NCBI GenBank assembly: GCA_021806885.1
Contig: JAKAPT010000006.1
Coordinates: 1-41,389, forward strand
From: a bacterium
GTDB lineage: Bacteria > SZUA-79 > Acidulodesulfobacterales > Acidulodesulfobacteraceae
Reading direction: 5' to 3'
DNA: 41,389 nucleotides
Position 1 is the first letter of the stretch, and each line of letters opens with the position of its first letter. Positions 26,523 through 37,101 of the stretch are shown here, one piece after another. The notes beneath the pieces were generated by a model. It made no database searches and was not told the DNA's origin. It saw only the letters and a list, made by a program, of their open reading frames with translations. The translations under genes and the position numbers were made by a program.

Positions 26523-28160
26523 TTACCTGAAGGCGGCATAATACCATTTTCTTATGTTATAACCTATTCCCGCGGGCGCCGGCACCACGCCTTTTATCCC
26601 GCTTTTTACGACCGGCATGGAATAAGGGATGTATAAGAAGGTATATGGTTCCTGTTCGGCAAGTATCTTTTGAATCTTGAAGTAATAAATTCTTTGTTTT
26701 TTCAGTTCAAAAGTTGAGCGTGCCTCCTTGAAGAGCCTGTCTATTTCATTGTTTCTGAACGAGGTGAAATTAAGCCCTTTAGGCACTATATCCCTGCTTG
26801 AAAATATTGCGGCGTTGTCGTATGGTTCCGGGGTTATCGTGAACCCGAGCAGTACAGCGTCGAACCTTTTTTTCATTATGAATTCAGATATAAGGGACGT
26901 CCATTCCATAACCCTTATATTCACCTTTATGCCGATTTTTTTCAGGTTCTGTTGAATTATCTCAGATGCCTCCAGCCGCTCCGCGTTTCCCTGGGGTGTC
27001 AGGATTGTAAATTCGAACCGCACGCCGTTTTTCGTAAGGTGGCCGCCCGCCCCGATGTGCCAGCCCTTACCGTTCAGGAGCACGAGCGCCTTCTTTGGGT
27101 TATAATCGAATTTCCTGACATTTTTATCGTAAAAATATGTTCCCGGCATAAATGGGCCGTAGCAGGGTATCCCAAGCCCCAGGAGGGCCCCTTTTATTAT
27201 TTCTTTTTTATTTATTGCATAGCTTAAGGCCTGCCTTACCCTTACGCTTTTAAAAAGCGGGTTCAACAGGTTATATCCCAGGAACGTAAAGCCAAGAGAC
27301 GGGTGTATGTATTTCCGGAAATTCCTGTTAAAAATTTTATCCGTCGTTTCATACCTGTACTGGAGGGGGGTTAAGCCCATGTAACCTATTCCGTTTGATT
27401 TAAGCATTAGAAACATCGAGGACGAGTCCGGAACGATTTTGTAAATCAGCCATTTTATGTGGGGCGGACCCATGAAATACGACCTGTTTGCCTTTAATAT
27501 TATTTCATAGCCGTGAACCCATTTATAAAACGTATATGGTCCGGTGCCGATCGGATGGCTCCTGATTTTTGTCGTGATAAGATTTTTTCCCTTAAGCAGA
27601 AACTCCGGAAGGATGCTTAATCCCCAGGAGGAGAGTGCGGGCGCGTAGGTTTTTTTATAAGTTACCTGGAAAATATATTTTCCGATGGTTTTTGCCTTTA
27701 GCACCTTAAGATAAGGCGACGCGTAGGCCGTCGGGGTTTTGGGGTTCACCATAAGCCTGTATGTAAACAGAACATCCTTGGCCGTAAATTTATGACGCCC
27801 GTTTTGCCAGTAGACATTATGCCTTAAATAGAACGTTATTGTTCTCCCGTCCTTGCTTATTTTCCAGGATCTGGCGAGGTCAGGAACTATTTTAAGGTTT
27901 CTGTTATAACGCACAAGCCCGTCATATATCTGGGAGGTTACCTCAGCGGTGGGTTCGTCCTCGGCCAGATTTCCTATAAGGTTGGTCGCGTCGGCGCCAA
28001 GCCCGATAAAAAGCGAATTTTTTCTGATACCGGAGGGATTGCCCCGGTTTTTCCCCGGCCTGCTGATTCCTTTAAGGCTGAAAATAAGCGCTATTACGCC
28101 AAAGAAAACGACCGCAAAGATCGGGAGGAAAAGGTATTTATTTTTTTTAGGCAAAAACAT
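26523..28160 (-). CDS. Peptide/oligopeptide ABC transporter substrate-binding protein (SBP_bac_5)
   Basis: N-terminal TM; QIYDGLVRYNRNLKIVPDLARSWKISKDGRTITFYLRHNVYWQNG. Confidence 0.9.
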   Translation of the reverse strand: MFLPKKNKYLFLPIFAVVFFGVIALIFSLKGISRPGKNRGNPSGIRKNSLFIGLGADATNLIGNLAEDEPTAEVTSQIYDGLVRYNRNLKIVPDLARSWKISKDGRTITFYLRHNVYWQNGRHKFTAKDVLFTYRLMVNPKTPTAYASPYLKVLKAKTIGKYIFQVTYKKTYAPALSSWGLSILPEFLLKGKNLITTKIRSHPIGTGPYTFYKWVHGYEIILKANRSYFMGPPHIKWLIYKIVPDSSSMFLMLKSNGIGYMGLTPLQYRYETTDKIFNRNFRKYIHPSLGFTFLGYNLLNPLFKSVRVRQALSYAINKKEIIKGALLGLGIPCYGPFMPGTYFYDKNVRKFDYNPKKALVLLNGKGWHIGAGGHLTKNGVRFEFTILTPQGNAERLEASEIIQQNLKKIGIKVNIRVMEWTSLISEFIMKKRFDAVLLGFTITPEPYDNAAIFSSRDIVPKGLNFTSFRNNEIDRLFKEARSTFELKKQRIYYFKIQKILAEQEPYTFLYIPYSMPVVKSGIKGVVPAPAGIGYNIRKWYYAAFR

Positions 28161-28217
28161 TAAGGTTATATTATCTCAGAGCGGCAGGATTTTTCAACGC
28201 AAAAATGTTAATTGGGG

Positions 28218-29534
28218 CTATTTATATTCTACAAGCACTTCCACCCCGGATTTGATTGAGAAGTATTCCTTTATTGCCCCCCTTAAGCGTTTAATGTCCG
28301 GTGTGCCGATTATTTTTCTTTTATTGTTTAAAAAGAAAATAAAGGTAGGTATGTTTTCCCCCTCTTTTTGAACTCCGTATGTTATAAATTTAAAAAGCCT
28401 GCCCCATTTTTCGTCGTTTTTATAATCCGCGATGAATTTGTTTATTTCCTTTGTCTTTACCTTGATAAATTTTGAATTGTATAATTCTACGGATTTATCG
28501 AGTAGCTTATAGAGATTCTTATTTGTTTTAGACGATATGAATATCCTCGGATAATCGCCGAACTCCTTAAGCCCCCATTTTATTTCCTTTTCAAGCCTTT
28601 TAGCCTCGGCGGCCTCCGGCCTTTTGTCCCACTTTGTAAAGGCGATAATAAAGGGCTTTTTTTCTATCATGACCATCTTTATAAGGGATAAATCTTCGTG
28701 GGTTATTCCCTGGGATATATCTATGAAAATTATAATCACGTCCCCCTTTTTTATCTGGTTAAGGCTCTGGCGCTGAAATCCTTCGGAACTTTCGTCAAGC
28801 CTTGATTTTTTCCTTATTCCTGCCGTATCGGTAAGAGTTATACCGTACCCCCTGTATTTTATGTATGTGTCGATCGAGTCCCTGGTTGTTCCGGGCTTGT
28901 CGCTCACAAAAATAAGGTCTTCCTTGAGGATTGTGTTTACGTAAGTGGATTTTCCGCTGTTGGATTTTCCTACTATGGAAATATTAATGTTTTTTTCTTC
29001 TTTAAAGTCCGCGCGGGAAGGAGAGGGAAAGAACTCGTTTGAAACAATATCTAAAAGCTCATTAATTCCGGTCCCGTTTTCGGCGCTCACGGCAATTTGC
29101 TTTTTAATGCCCAGGCGCGAGAAAACAGCGTACGCGTCATTTTCATTTTTTAATGAATCAACCTTGTTTATTATGAGCATTACGGAGGGATTTATTTTTA
29201 AAAACTTAAGGTATATTTCCCGGTCTTCTGGAATAAGGCCCGCTTTATAATCGACTACCAGAAGTATTAGCCTTGCTTTTTTGGCGTAAGCAAACACCTT
29301 CTCCCTTATCTTTTTTTCAAGTCCGCCATTTGGGGAAATATTAAATCCTCCGCTGTCGGAAACAAGGAACCATTTGCTGTTATGATTTATTTTTTTTATG
29401 TTCAAATCAAGGGTGGTGCCCGCATTTCTCGAAGAAACGGCATGGCTTCCGCCAAGTATTTTGTTGAAAATAGTGGATTTTCCGACATTCGGCCTGCCGA
29501 CCAGAAGAACAAGGGAGTCTTTTTCTTTTATCAT
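28218..29534 (-). CDS. der: Ribosome-associated GTPase Der (EngA)
   Basis: Two GTPase domains: GRPNVGKST and GKSNSGKST; DTAGIRKKSRLDE; KH-like C-terminus. Confidence 0.96.
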   Translation of the reverse strand: MIKEKDSLVLLVGRPNVGKSTIFNKILGGSHAVSSRNAGTTLDLNIKKINHNSKWFLVSDSGGFNISPNGGLEKKIREKVFAYAKKARLILLVVDYKAGLIPEDREIYLKFLKINPSVMLIINKVDSLKNENDAYAVFSRLGIKKQIAVSAENGTGINELLDIVSNEFFPSPSRADFKEEKNINISIVGKSNSGKSTYVNTILKEDLIFVSDKPGTTRDSIDTYIKYRGYGITLTDTAGIRKKSRLDESSEGFQRQSLNQIKKGDVIIIFIDISQGITHEDLSLIKMVMIEKKPFIIAFTKWDKRPEAAEAKRLEKEIKWGLKEFGDYPRIFISSKTNKNLYKLLDKSVELYNSKFIKVKTKEINKFIADYKNDEKWGRLFKFITYGVQKEGENIPTFIFFLNNKRKIIGTPDIKRLRGAIKEYFSIKSGVEVLVEYK

Positions 29535-30202
29535 GGTTTTAATTCTTCGAGCGCGTTTTTTGCCGCGAGCTGTTCGGCTATCTTTTTCGAAGGCCCGTCG
29601 CCGTAACCAAGAATTTTATTTTCGACCTTCACGCAGACGGTAAAGGTGGAACGGTGGTCAGGGCCTTCTTTTTTAACGGTCTGGTATTTCGGAACTATGT
29701 TATATTCCTTCTGAATTAACTCCTGGAGTTTAGATTTGAAATCGTTTTGCATGAATTTTCCGGCCCCAAGGGATGATACGAGTCCCGAAATATTCAAATG
29801 GATAAGAAGTATTTCCCGTGTTTTTTCATATGATGAATCCAAAAAAATCGCGCCAATAAGGGCTTCGTAAACATTTCCTATTATCCTCTTATTTTTTCCA
29901 TCAATCCCCTCGGTCAGGATGAATTCCGTTATGTCTAAGGTGAGGGCGATCTTATAAAGGCTTCCAAGATTAACCATGTTGGCCCTTGCCTTTGAAAGTT
30001 CCCCCTCGGTGGATTTTTCAAAAAGAAGATAGAGGTATTCGGAAACAATCGCTCCCGCTATGGCATCCCCAAGGAATTCGAGCCGTTCATAATTATGTTC
30101 AGGATCGCGGGACTTATGGGTAAACACGAGTTTTACAAAATTCTTGTCGTTGAAGGAATATCCTATTCGTTCTTCTATTTTTTTTATATCGGCATCATTC
30201 AT
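29531..30202 (-). CDS. rnc: Ribonuclease III
   Basis: ERLEFLGDAIAGAIVSEYLY; dsRBD C-terminus. Confidence 0.96.
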   Translation of the reverse strand: MNDADIKKIEERIGYSFNDKNFVKLVFTHKSRDPEHNYERLEFLGDAIAGAIVSEYLYLLFEKSTEGELSKARANMVNLGSLYKIALTLDITEFILTEGIDGKNKRIIGNVYEALIGAIFLDSSYEKTREILLIHLNISGLVSSLGAGKFMQNDFKSKLQELIQKEYNIVPKYQTVKKEGPDHRSTFTVCVKVENKILGYGDGPSKKIAEQLAAKNALEELKP

Positions 30203-30216
30203 AATGAACCTGTTAA

Positions 30217-31632
30217 TTATATATAGGCGGTAAATTTGACCACGTTCTTCTCTCCGGCGGATATTACGGCGCCCATGAAGGCTTTTCCCGGAGGTATTAA
30301 AGGGCCGTCCCCGCCAATTTCGGCCCTTATATAATTGGAACTTAAGGCCGTCATGGAAGGAAGGCTTAAAAATTCCAGAGGTTTGTTGAGGAATTTTTCG
30401 GTAAACCCCTTCCTTTTTTTTGAAGAGATTTCCCTTATTTTTGCCGTCCTTTCCCTTATGACTTTTTCGTTTGTTTTCGGGAAGATAAGGCTCGAGGGAG
30501 TTCCTTTCCTGTCAGAATACGAAAACGCGTGAATGTATTGCAGTGGCAAACCGGATAAATTTTTAACGGTTTCTTCAAAATCTTCCCTGGTTTCCGTCGG
30601 GAACCCGCTTATTATGTCGGTTCCTATCCCGGCATCCTTGACCTTTGAGTGGAGCTTTTCTATAATCCTTGAATAATCCGCAAAAAGATACCGCCTGTTC
30701 ATAAGTTTTAATATCCTGTCAGACCCGCTCTGAAGGGGTATATGAAAGTGGTTTTGAATATTGCCGGCGCCTGAAAGTATATCTATCAGTTCATCATCAA
30801 AATGGACAGGATCGATTGAGCTTATCCTTATTTTTAAGGGAATGTCCAGCCGAGCCGCCATTTTTAACAATTTTTTAAACCACCTGTTCTTTTCGGGGAG
30901 GTAATTTCCGTTTTCTTGAAAATCCTGTCCGTAAGAGCCGATGTTTACGCCAGTGAGTATGGCCTCCCTGAAACCCCTGTCATTGAATCCCTTTAATGCC
31001 GTTATGACCTCTTCGGGTTCCATTGACCATACCTTTGGCCTGGCAAAGGGGATTACGCAGAAAGAGCACTTTATATTGCAACCCTCCTGGATTTTTAAGT
31101 AGGGCCTTGTCCTTTTTTGGTTCAAAAAAAGGCTCATGGAGGGACTTGAGGCAATCTCCATAAACCTGGCCTTTTTTTCGTTGTCGATAAGCTTAATATT
31201 AGGAAGGTCTTCGAAGGCGCCGCTTTCCAGCTGGACAGAGCAGCCTGTCAGCACGAGAAGGCTTTCAGGATATTTCCTTCTTATCTTCCTTATAATCCTG
31301 TTGGTTTCTATGTTTGCCTTTTCGGTTACCGCGCAGGTGTTAAGGAAAAATACATTAACGTCTTTGTCCGCCCCTCTTGAAGTCAGATCCGGTTCCACGA
31401 AATTAAGGCTCAAGCCCGGATTGGACAACCTGAATATTTCCTGAAATTGAAACGTCTCAAACTGGTTTAGCTTGCAGCCTGAGGATAAAAACGCGACATT
31501 GGCCTCGCCGTCCTTCGCGAAACCCGAAATGGACAGGCCTGATTGCTCCGCCGCGTCGTTAATATTTTCCGCCGTTATTTTATTTGTTTCCATGCCATTT
31601 TTATTATCCATTGATAAGGAAGTTCCTTCCAC
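30217..31632 (-). CDS. mtaB: tRNA t6A37 methylthiotransferase MtaB-like
   Basis: SSGCKLNQFET, NTCAVTEKA, GCNIKCSFCVIPFARP, DIISGFPTET. Confidence 0.9.
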   Translation of the reverse strand: MEGTSLSMDNKNGMETNKITAENINDAAEQSGLSISGFAKDGEANVAFLSSGCKLNQFETFQFQEIFRLSNPGLSLNFVEPDLTSRGADKDVNVFFLNTCAVTEKANIETNRIIRKIRRKYPESLLVLTGCSVQLESGAFEDLPNIKLIDNEKKARFMEIASSPSMSLFLNQKRTRPYLKIQEGCNIKCSFCVIPFARPKVWSMEPEEVITALKGFNDRGFREAILTGVNIGSYGQDFQENGNYLPEKNRWFKKLLKMAARLDIPLKIRISSIDPVHFDDELIDILSGAGNIQNHFHIPLQSGSDRILKLMNRRYLFADYSRIIEKLHSKVKDAGIGTDIISGFPTETREDFEETVKNLSGLPLQYIHAFSYSDRKGTPSSLIFPKTNEKVIRERTAKIREISSKKRKGFTEKFLNKPLEFLSLPSMTALSSNYIRAEIGGDGPLIPPGKAFMGAVISAGEKNVVKFTAYI

Positions 31633-31662
31633 GAGAAAACTGCTGCTCCATGTTTGCGGTTG

Positions 31663-32772
31663 TTATCCTATTATCCCTCCGCCGATAACCTTCTGTCCCG
31701 AATAAAGGACTGCCGATTGACCCGGCGCGATAAATTTAACCGGGTATTTGAATAAAACCTTTACGGATGATTTATCCGTTCCGGAAAACGAGACCCTGCA
31801 GGGATGCGCCGAAGAGGAGTACCTGATTTTCACGGTTAAATCCATCGAACCTATTTTTTCAGAAAGACAGGGCGTTATAAAATTGAAATCCCCGATTTTC
31901 ATTTCATAATTATAGCAGTTTTCAGCAGGACCCACAAAAATCTCGTTTTTTTCAGGGGAAATCCCGGTAACGTAGAGGGGGGTTTTTGAGGAAATTCCAA
32001 GGCCCTTTCTCTGGCCTACGGTATAATTTTGTATTCCGGCGTGTTCACCTATTGTCTCTCCCATGGAATTTTTTATTGCCCCTTTCTTTAAGCGTATTTT
32101 TTCCGGGACTGCCTTTCCTATGAATAAGGAGTAATCTCCTCCGGGGACAAAACATATGTCCATGCTGTCTTTCTTGAGCGATATTTCATTGAATCCAGAG
32201 TCCCTTGCGATTCCTCTTACCGATTCCTTCGAAAGGTTTCCGACCGGGAATATTATTTTTTTTAGCCTTTCCTGGTCAAGATTGTACAAGACATAGGACT
32301 GGTCTTTCGACAAATCGCGGGATTTAAGAAGGTAGCATCTTCCATTTGTATCCCTTGAAACCCTAGCATAATGGCCGGTAGCCATCATATCCGCCCCGAG
32401 CTCCTCCGCCCTCTTTAGAAGTATGCCGAATTTCAGGTAATTATTGCATCTTATGCAGGGATTAGGGGTTTTTCCCGAGATGTATTCTTCGATAAAGGGG
32501 TTTATAACCAGGGACCTGAATTCATCTTTGAGGTTTATCGAGAAATGGGGTATTCCCAATTTAACGGCAATTTTTTTAGCGTCAAGTAAATCCTCAACGC
32601 TGCAGCAGCTTTTTTCTCCGGAGCAGTAGGAGTCTCCGGCAGGGATAAGGTGCATCGAGATTCCTATTACCGAAAATCCCCGTTTTTTTAAAAGAAGGGC
32701 GCTTACCGAGCTGTCAACGCCGCCCGACATTGCTAGCGCTACCGTTATATTTTTTTTAGTCTTAAGAAGCAC
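31663..32772 (-). CDS. mnmA: tRNA 2-thiouridine synthase
   Basis: AMSGGVDSSVSALLL, TPNPCIRCNNYLKFG, TGHYAR, DQSYVLYNL, GQRKGLGI. Confidence 0.97.
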   Translation of the reverse strand: MLLKTKKNITVALAMSGGVDSSVSALLLKKRGFSVIGISMHLIPAGDSYCSGEKSCCSVEDLLDAKKIAVKLGIPHFSINLKDEFRSLVINPFIEEYISGKTPNPCIRCNNYLKFGILLKRAEELGADMMATGHYARVSRDTNGRCYLLKSRDLSKDQSYVLYNLDQERLKKIIFPVGNLSKESVRGIARDSGFNEISLKKDSMDICFVPGGDYSLFIGKAVPEKIRLKKGAIKNSMGETIGEHAGIQNYTVGQRKGLGISSKTPLYVTGISPEKNEIFVGPAENCYNYEMKIGDFNFITPCLSEKIGSMDLTVKIRYSSSAHPCRVSFSGTDKSSVKVLFKYPVKFIAPGQSAVLYSGQKVIGGGIIG

Positions 32773-32779
32773 TGTCCCT

Positions 32780-33946
32780 CTATCTTGTATTGGCCCTTAA
32801 TTTCTCGACGCTTTTCTTAATTTCCGAAACCGAGTATTTTATATCGTTCATTGTCGTGAACCTTCCAAGGCTGAACCTTATGGAGGATTCTATCCTGTTT
32901 CTGTCGTAACCGTGCGCGGACAAGACGCGTGAAAGCGATATGGTTCCCGCGTTGCACGCCGAGCCCGCCGACGCGGCTATTCCCGCAAGGTCGAGGTTGA
33001 ATAAAAGGGTCTCGGCCTTCACGCCGCCTATGGAAAGGTTCACCGTGTTTTTTAATCTTTCTTCGCTGTTTCCGTTGAATTTTATATCCTTTATTCCGGA
33101 AAGGCCGCCAATAAACGCGTTTCCGAGTTCCTCTATCCTTTCCATTTCTTCTTTCATTACGTTTTTAAAAATCTCGAGCGCCTTTGCCATGGAGGCAATA
33201 CCGGCAATGTTTTCCGTGCCCGCCCTTAATCCCCTTTCCTGGTGCCCCCCGTTTATAATGGGGTCTATTTTTATTCCCTTTTTAATATAAAGGCCGCCGC
33301 AACCCTTCAGGGCGTAAAACTTGTGCCCCGAGAAACCGCATAAATCCAGCGGAACTTCGCGCAGGCTGAAAGGGCTTTTGCCGATTAGCTGGACAAGGTC
33401 GCTGTGAAATATGATATCTTCCTTCCTCGCTTTGACGGCGTTCAATATTTGTTTCAGGGGAAAAATCGTACCCGTTTCATTATTTGCCCCCATCACGGAG
33501 ACAAGAATCGTATTGTCCTTGATGGCCGAGACGAGTCCCCCGATGTCAAGTTTTCCGGACCCGTCCACCCCGATATACGAGGTTTCCGCCCCCTCGTATT
33601 CAAGAAATTTAAATGTATTCAAGACGGCGGGATGCTCGACGGTAGAAGTAATTATATGCGGCTTTTTATTATTCTTAAGCCTTGCGTTAGCGTGGACGGC
33701 CCCCACGATTGCGAGGTTAATCGATTCGGAACCGCCGGAGGTAAAAATCAATTCATCTCCTGGCCCCGCTCGCAGGAATGATTTTATGAAATCCCTGGAG
33801 TCTTCTATGAGCACCCTTGAGCGCCTTCCTTCTTCGTACACGCTTGAAGGGTTTCCCGGAAAATCCCTCAGGATTTTTATTGCTTCTTCCAGAACGGCGG
33901 GATCCACGGGAGTGGTAGCGTTATAGTCTAAATAAATCCTTTTCAT
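32780..33946 (-). CDS. Cysteine desulfurase (NifS/IscS family)
   Basis: YLDYNATTPVDP, FSGHKFYALKGCGGLYI, GSACNAGTISLS. Confidence 0.95.
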   Translation of the reverse strand: MKRIYLDYNATTPVDPAVLEEAIKILRDFPGNPSSVYEEGRRSRVLIEDSRDFIKSFLRAGPGDELIFTSGGSESINLAIVGAVHANARLKNNKKPHIITSTVEHPAVLNTFKFLEYEGAETSYIGVDGSGKLDIGGLVSAIKDNTILVSVMGANNETGTIFPLKQILNAVKARKEDIIFHSDLVQLIGKSPFSLREVPLDLCGFSGHKFYALKGCGGLYIKKGIKIDPIINGGHQERGLRAGTENIAGIASMAKALEIFKNVMKEEMERIEELGNAFIGGLSGIKDIKFNGNSEERLKNTVNLSIGGVKAETLLFNLDLAGIAASAGSACNAGTISLSRVLSAHGYDRNRIESSIRFSLGRFTTMNDIKYSVSEIKKSVEKLRANTR

Positions 33947-33978
33947 CTTGAGATTTTATCGCCTTGTCTACAATGAAA

Positions 33979-34461
33979 TCAGCAGTTGCCTTTTTGAATA
34001 TTTCTCGGGGAAGTGTCTTTAAGACAGGTATTTTGTTTCTGGGAATATTCGTTAATTACGTCGGCCACGGTAATGGAATTAAGAAGCTGGGCAATCTTCG
34101 TTGAAATAGAATTCCACATATCGAACGCAAGGCATATGGATTTTCTCTCGCAGTTTTTGTTGCTCCTGGTTTTGCTGCCCATGCAGTCGACGATTTCTAT
34201 CGGCTCTACGGCCTTAATTATATCTCCTATCAATATCTCCGAGGGTTTCCGGTTTAACAGGTATCCGCCGTTCGGTCCCCTTACGCTTCTTACGATGGCC
34301 GATTTTTTCAGGGTAAAGAATATCTGTTCCAGGTAATGGATGGAAATAGATTCTCTATTCGCGATTTCCTTAAGGCTTACGGGCAAGCGATTATTTCCGG
34401 AATAATATGATAAATCGATTATTGCCCTTACGGCGTATTGTCCCTTCGAGGAAAGCCTCAT
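33979..34461 (-). CDS. Rrf2-family transcriptional regulator (IscR-like)
   Basis: [26 protein letters not shown]; three-Cys segment [18 protein letters not shown]. Confidence 0.93.
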   Translation of the reverse strand: MRLSSKGQYAVRAIIDLSYYSGNNRLPVSLKEIANRESISIHYLEQIFFTLKKSAIVRSVRGPNGGYLLNRKPSEILIGDIIKAVEPIEIVDCMGSKTRSNKNCERKSICLAFDMWNSISTKIAQLLNSITVADVINEYSQKQNTCLKDTSPRNIQKGNC

Positions 34462-35162
34462 TGCTTTTTAGTCTCCATGTCTTTTATTTTCTTCTCAAGC
34501 TCCTTTATCTTTTCCCTCAGCGACGAAATTTCCGAAAAAACGGGATCGAACAACCTGTTATGTTCAAGGTCTATATTATGGCGCACCTCGGTTTCATCCC
34601 GTTTGGCGGATTTCGCGGGGATTCCAACGACGGTGGAGTGCGGGGGAACGGTGGCGACCACGACGGAATTAGCCCCGACCTTCGAGTCGTGCCCAATTTC
34701 AAGGGGGCCCAGTATTTTCGCCCCTGTTCCAATCATTACCCTGTCTCCTATCGTGGGATGCCTTTTTTCTTTTTTCCAGCTCGTCCCGCCAAGGTTTACC
34801 CCATTATATATTGTAACATCATCGCCTATTTCCGCGGTTTCCCCTATCACCACCCCCATTCCGTGGTCAATAAAAAATCTTTTTCCTATTTTTGCCCCGG
34901 GGTGTATTTCAATGCCGGTTATGAACCTCGAAAACTGGGACACTATCCTTGCCGGAAGGCGAAGTTTGTGCCTCCATAAGAAATGAGCCGCCCTGTGAAA
35001 ATAAACCGCGTGAAGGCCGGGGTAGCACAAAAGCACCTCAAGCGCGCTCCTCGCGGCGGGATCCCTTTCGTAAACGGATTTGATATCTTCCTTTATTGTT
35101 CTGAACATAAAAACAGGAATTTTTCTCCTGATTAAATAAAAATCAGGCGTATTATCAGGCAA
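34458..35162 (-). CDS. cysE: Serine O-acetyltransferase (start may be [11 protein letters not shown] at 35108)
   Basis: Hexapeptide repeats, [33 protein letters not shown]. Confidence 0.95.
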   Translation of the reverse strand: MPDNTPDFYLIRRKIPVFMFRTIKEDIKSVYERDPAARSALEVLLCYPGLHAVYFHRAAHFLWRHKLRLPARIVSQFSRFITGIEIHPGAKIGKRFFIDHGMGVVIGETAEIGDDVTIYNGVNLGGTSWKKEKRHPTIGDRVMIGTGAKILGPLEIGHDSKVGANSVVVATVPPHSTVVGIPAKSAKRDETEVRHNIDLEHNRLFDPVFSEISSLREKIKELEKKIKDMETKKQ

Positions 35163-35192
35163 TTATAACATAATGGCCCAAAAATATAAATC

Positions 35193-36428
35193 CTATTCGT
35201 ATCTCAGGGCCTCGACCGGATTCATCCGCGAGGCTTTATAGGCCGGATAAAACCCGAAAAAGATGCCGACGCAGATTGAAAAAATTATCGAGACGATTAC
35301 GGGAATGATTGTTACTACCGTTTTTAAAGGAGATAATATAGATATCAGGTAGGATATGCCGAAACCGATAAAAATACCGATTATTCCGCCGAACAGGCTT
35401 AGAACCGCGGCCTCGATTAAAAACTGTTGGAGTATGTCCCTCTTCCTTGCCCCAACGGCCATCCTTATTCCTATTTCCTTGGTTCTTTCGGTAACCGAAA
35501 CAAGCATGATGTTCATAATGCCTATGCCCCCGACAAGAAGGGAAATGGTCGCTATGCTGGCAAGCAGTATGGTAAAGGTGGAAGTGCTTTGGTTTGCCGC
35601 GCTTGCTATCTCGGTAAGGTTTCTTATGAAAAAATCGTCCGCCTGCCCTTTCCTGATATGGTGCCTTCTCCTTAAAAGCCTTGTTATTTCAGCCTGGGCC
35701 GTGACTGTTTCTTTAGCCGATTTTGCGGAAACAAGTATCGAGCGGACCCATGTAGTCCCCGCGATTTTAATCATCATAGTGGTAATAGGGATAATAACAA
35801 TGTCGTCCTGGTCCTGTCCGAAGGCGTTAAAGCCCTTCCGCGAAAGGACTCCGATAATTTTAAAGGGTATGTTGTGTATAAGAATAATATGCCCCAGGGG
35901 ATTTATGAGTCCGAACAGTTCCTTTGCGGATGTTTTTCCTATTACCGCCACATTGGACGCGTTAGAAATCTGCGAATGCGTAAAGAAAGCGCCTTCCCCC
36001 ACGGGCCAATCTCTTATTGACGGAAACGTGGAATTAGAGCCCATAATAGTGGTGAACCAGTTGTTGCCGCGCCAGATAACCTGTTCCCCGATTCCTATGT
36101 CCGCGGTTGTGGTTTTTACGGCTTTCTCCTTTCTTATCGCGTATGCGTCCGAGAGGGTTAGCGTAGGCGTGGAAGAAAAGCCAAGCTTTACGCCCCCGTG
36201 AGTTGAAGTTCCGGAAAGTATCACAAGCATGTTGGAGCCCATGGAATTAATAGTCTCCTGTATCGCGTTTGACGCCCCCTGTCCGATTGCCGTGGTCGCG
36301 ATAACCGCTGCCACTCCGATTATTATTCCCAGGGTCGTTAAAAATGACCTGGCCTTGTTTCTCGAAAAGGTTTTGAAAGCGGATTTAAGAGAGAATATTA
36401 CAGCGAGCCAGACCGAGCCGAGTTTCAT
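35193..36428 (-). CDS. MacB-type ABC transporter permease
   Basis: RSFLTTLGIIIGVAAVI, GGIGIMNIMLVSVTERTKEIGIRMAVGA. Confidence 0.95.
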   Translation of the reverse strand: MKLGSVWLAVIFSLKSAFKTFSRNKARSFLTTLGIIIGVAAVIATTAIGQGASNAIQETINSMGSNMLVILSGTSTHGGVKLGFSSTPTLTLSDAYAIRKEKAVKTTTADIGIGEQVIWRGNNWFTTIMGSNSTFPSIRDWPVGEGAFFTHSQISNASNVAVIGKTSAKELFGLINPLGHIILIHNIPFKIIGVLSRKGFNAFGQDQDDIVIIPITTMMIKIAGTTWVRSILVSAKSAKETVTAQAEITRLLRRRHHIRKGQADDFFIRNLTEIASAANQSTSTFTILLASIATISLLVGGIGIMNIMLVSVTERTKEIGIRMAVGARKRDILQQFLIEAAVLSLFGGIIGIFIGFGISYLISILSPLKTVVTIIPVIVSIIFSICVGIFFGFYPAYKASRMNPVEALRYE

Positions 36429-37096
36429 ACCAGTATACCGTCCTTAACGTTGATATGGGTTCTCGCGTAATCGGCGATGTCCGTCTCATGGGTAACGAGT
36501 ATTATCGTTGCGCCCTTTTCTTCATTTATCTTTTTAAAAAAAGACATTATTTCCCGGCTTCTCTCCGAATCAAGATTGCCAGTGGGCTCGTCCGCCATTA
36601 TAATGGGGGCGTCGTTTACGATAGCTCTGGCTATGGCGGTGCGCTGCTGTTCGCCACCCGAGATCTGGTTTGGAAACTTTTTCTCCTTTCCCTCGAGGCC
36701 GACGAGTTTAAGGGCGTCCTTCGCTTTTTCGAGGGATAAAACCGATGGAAATCCCGCGTAAACCAGGGGCAGCTCGGTATTTTCCAGCAGGGACATCCTC
36801 TGGATAAGGTTGAAGCTCTGAAATACGAACCCGATTTTTTTGTTTCTTATTTCCGCAAGTTCATTCTCCGTCAAATTGGAAACATCGAGGCCGTCAAGGA
36901 AATACCTTCCCGACGAGGGCCTGTCCAGGCACCCCAGGATATTCATGAGGGTTGATTTTCCGGAGCCGCTCGCGCCCATGATTGAAACAAAATCCCCGCT
37001 TTTTACCTCCATGCTGATTCCCTTGAGGGCCTCATAATCGACGCCGCCGGTTTTGTAAGTCATTCGGATATTTTCAAGCCTTATTAGTTCTGCCAT
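36425..37096 (-). CDS. MacB-type ABC transporter ATPase
   Basis: [15 protein letters not shown] Walker [15 protein letters not shown] signature, [12 protein letters not shown] Walker B. Confidence 0.96.
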   Translation of the reverse strand: MAELIRLENIRMTYKTGGVDYEALKGISMEVKSGDFVSIMGASGSGKSTLMNILGCLDRPSSGRYFLDGLDVSNLTENELAEIRNKKIGFVFQSFNLIQRMSLLENTELPLVYAGFPSVLSLEKAKDALKLVGLEGKEKKFPNQISGGEQQRTAIARAIVNDAPIIMADEPTGNLDSERSREIMSFFKKINEEKGATIILVTHETDIADYARTHINVKDGILV

Positions 37097-37101
37097 GTCT
37101 T

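Noticed and set aside
35356-36201. 281-aa + strand ORF
   Set aside because: Antisense shadow of the MacB-type permease; no coherent domain
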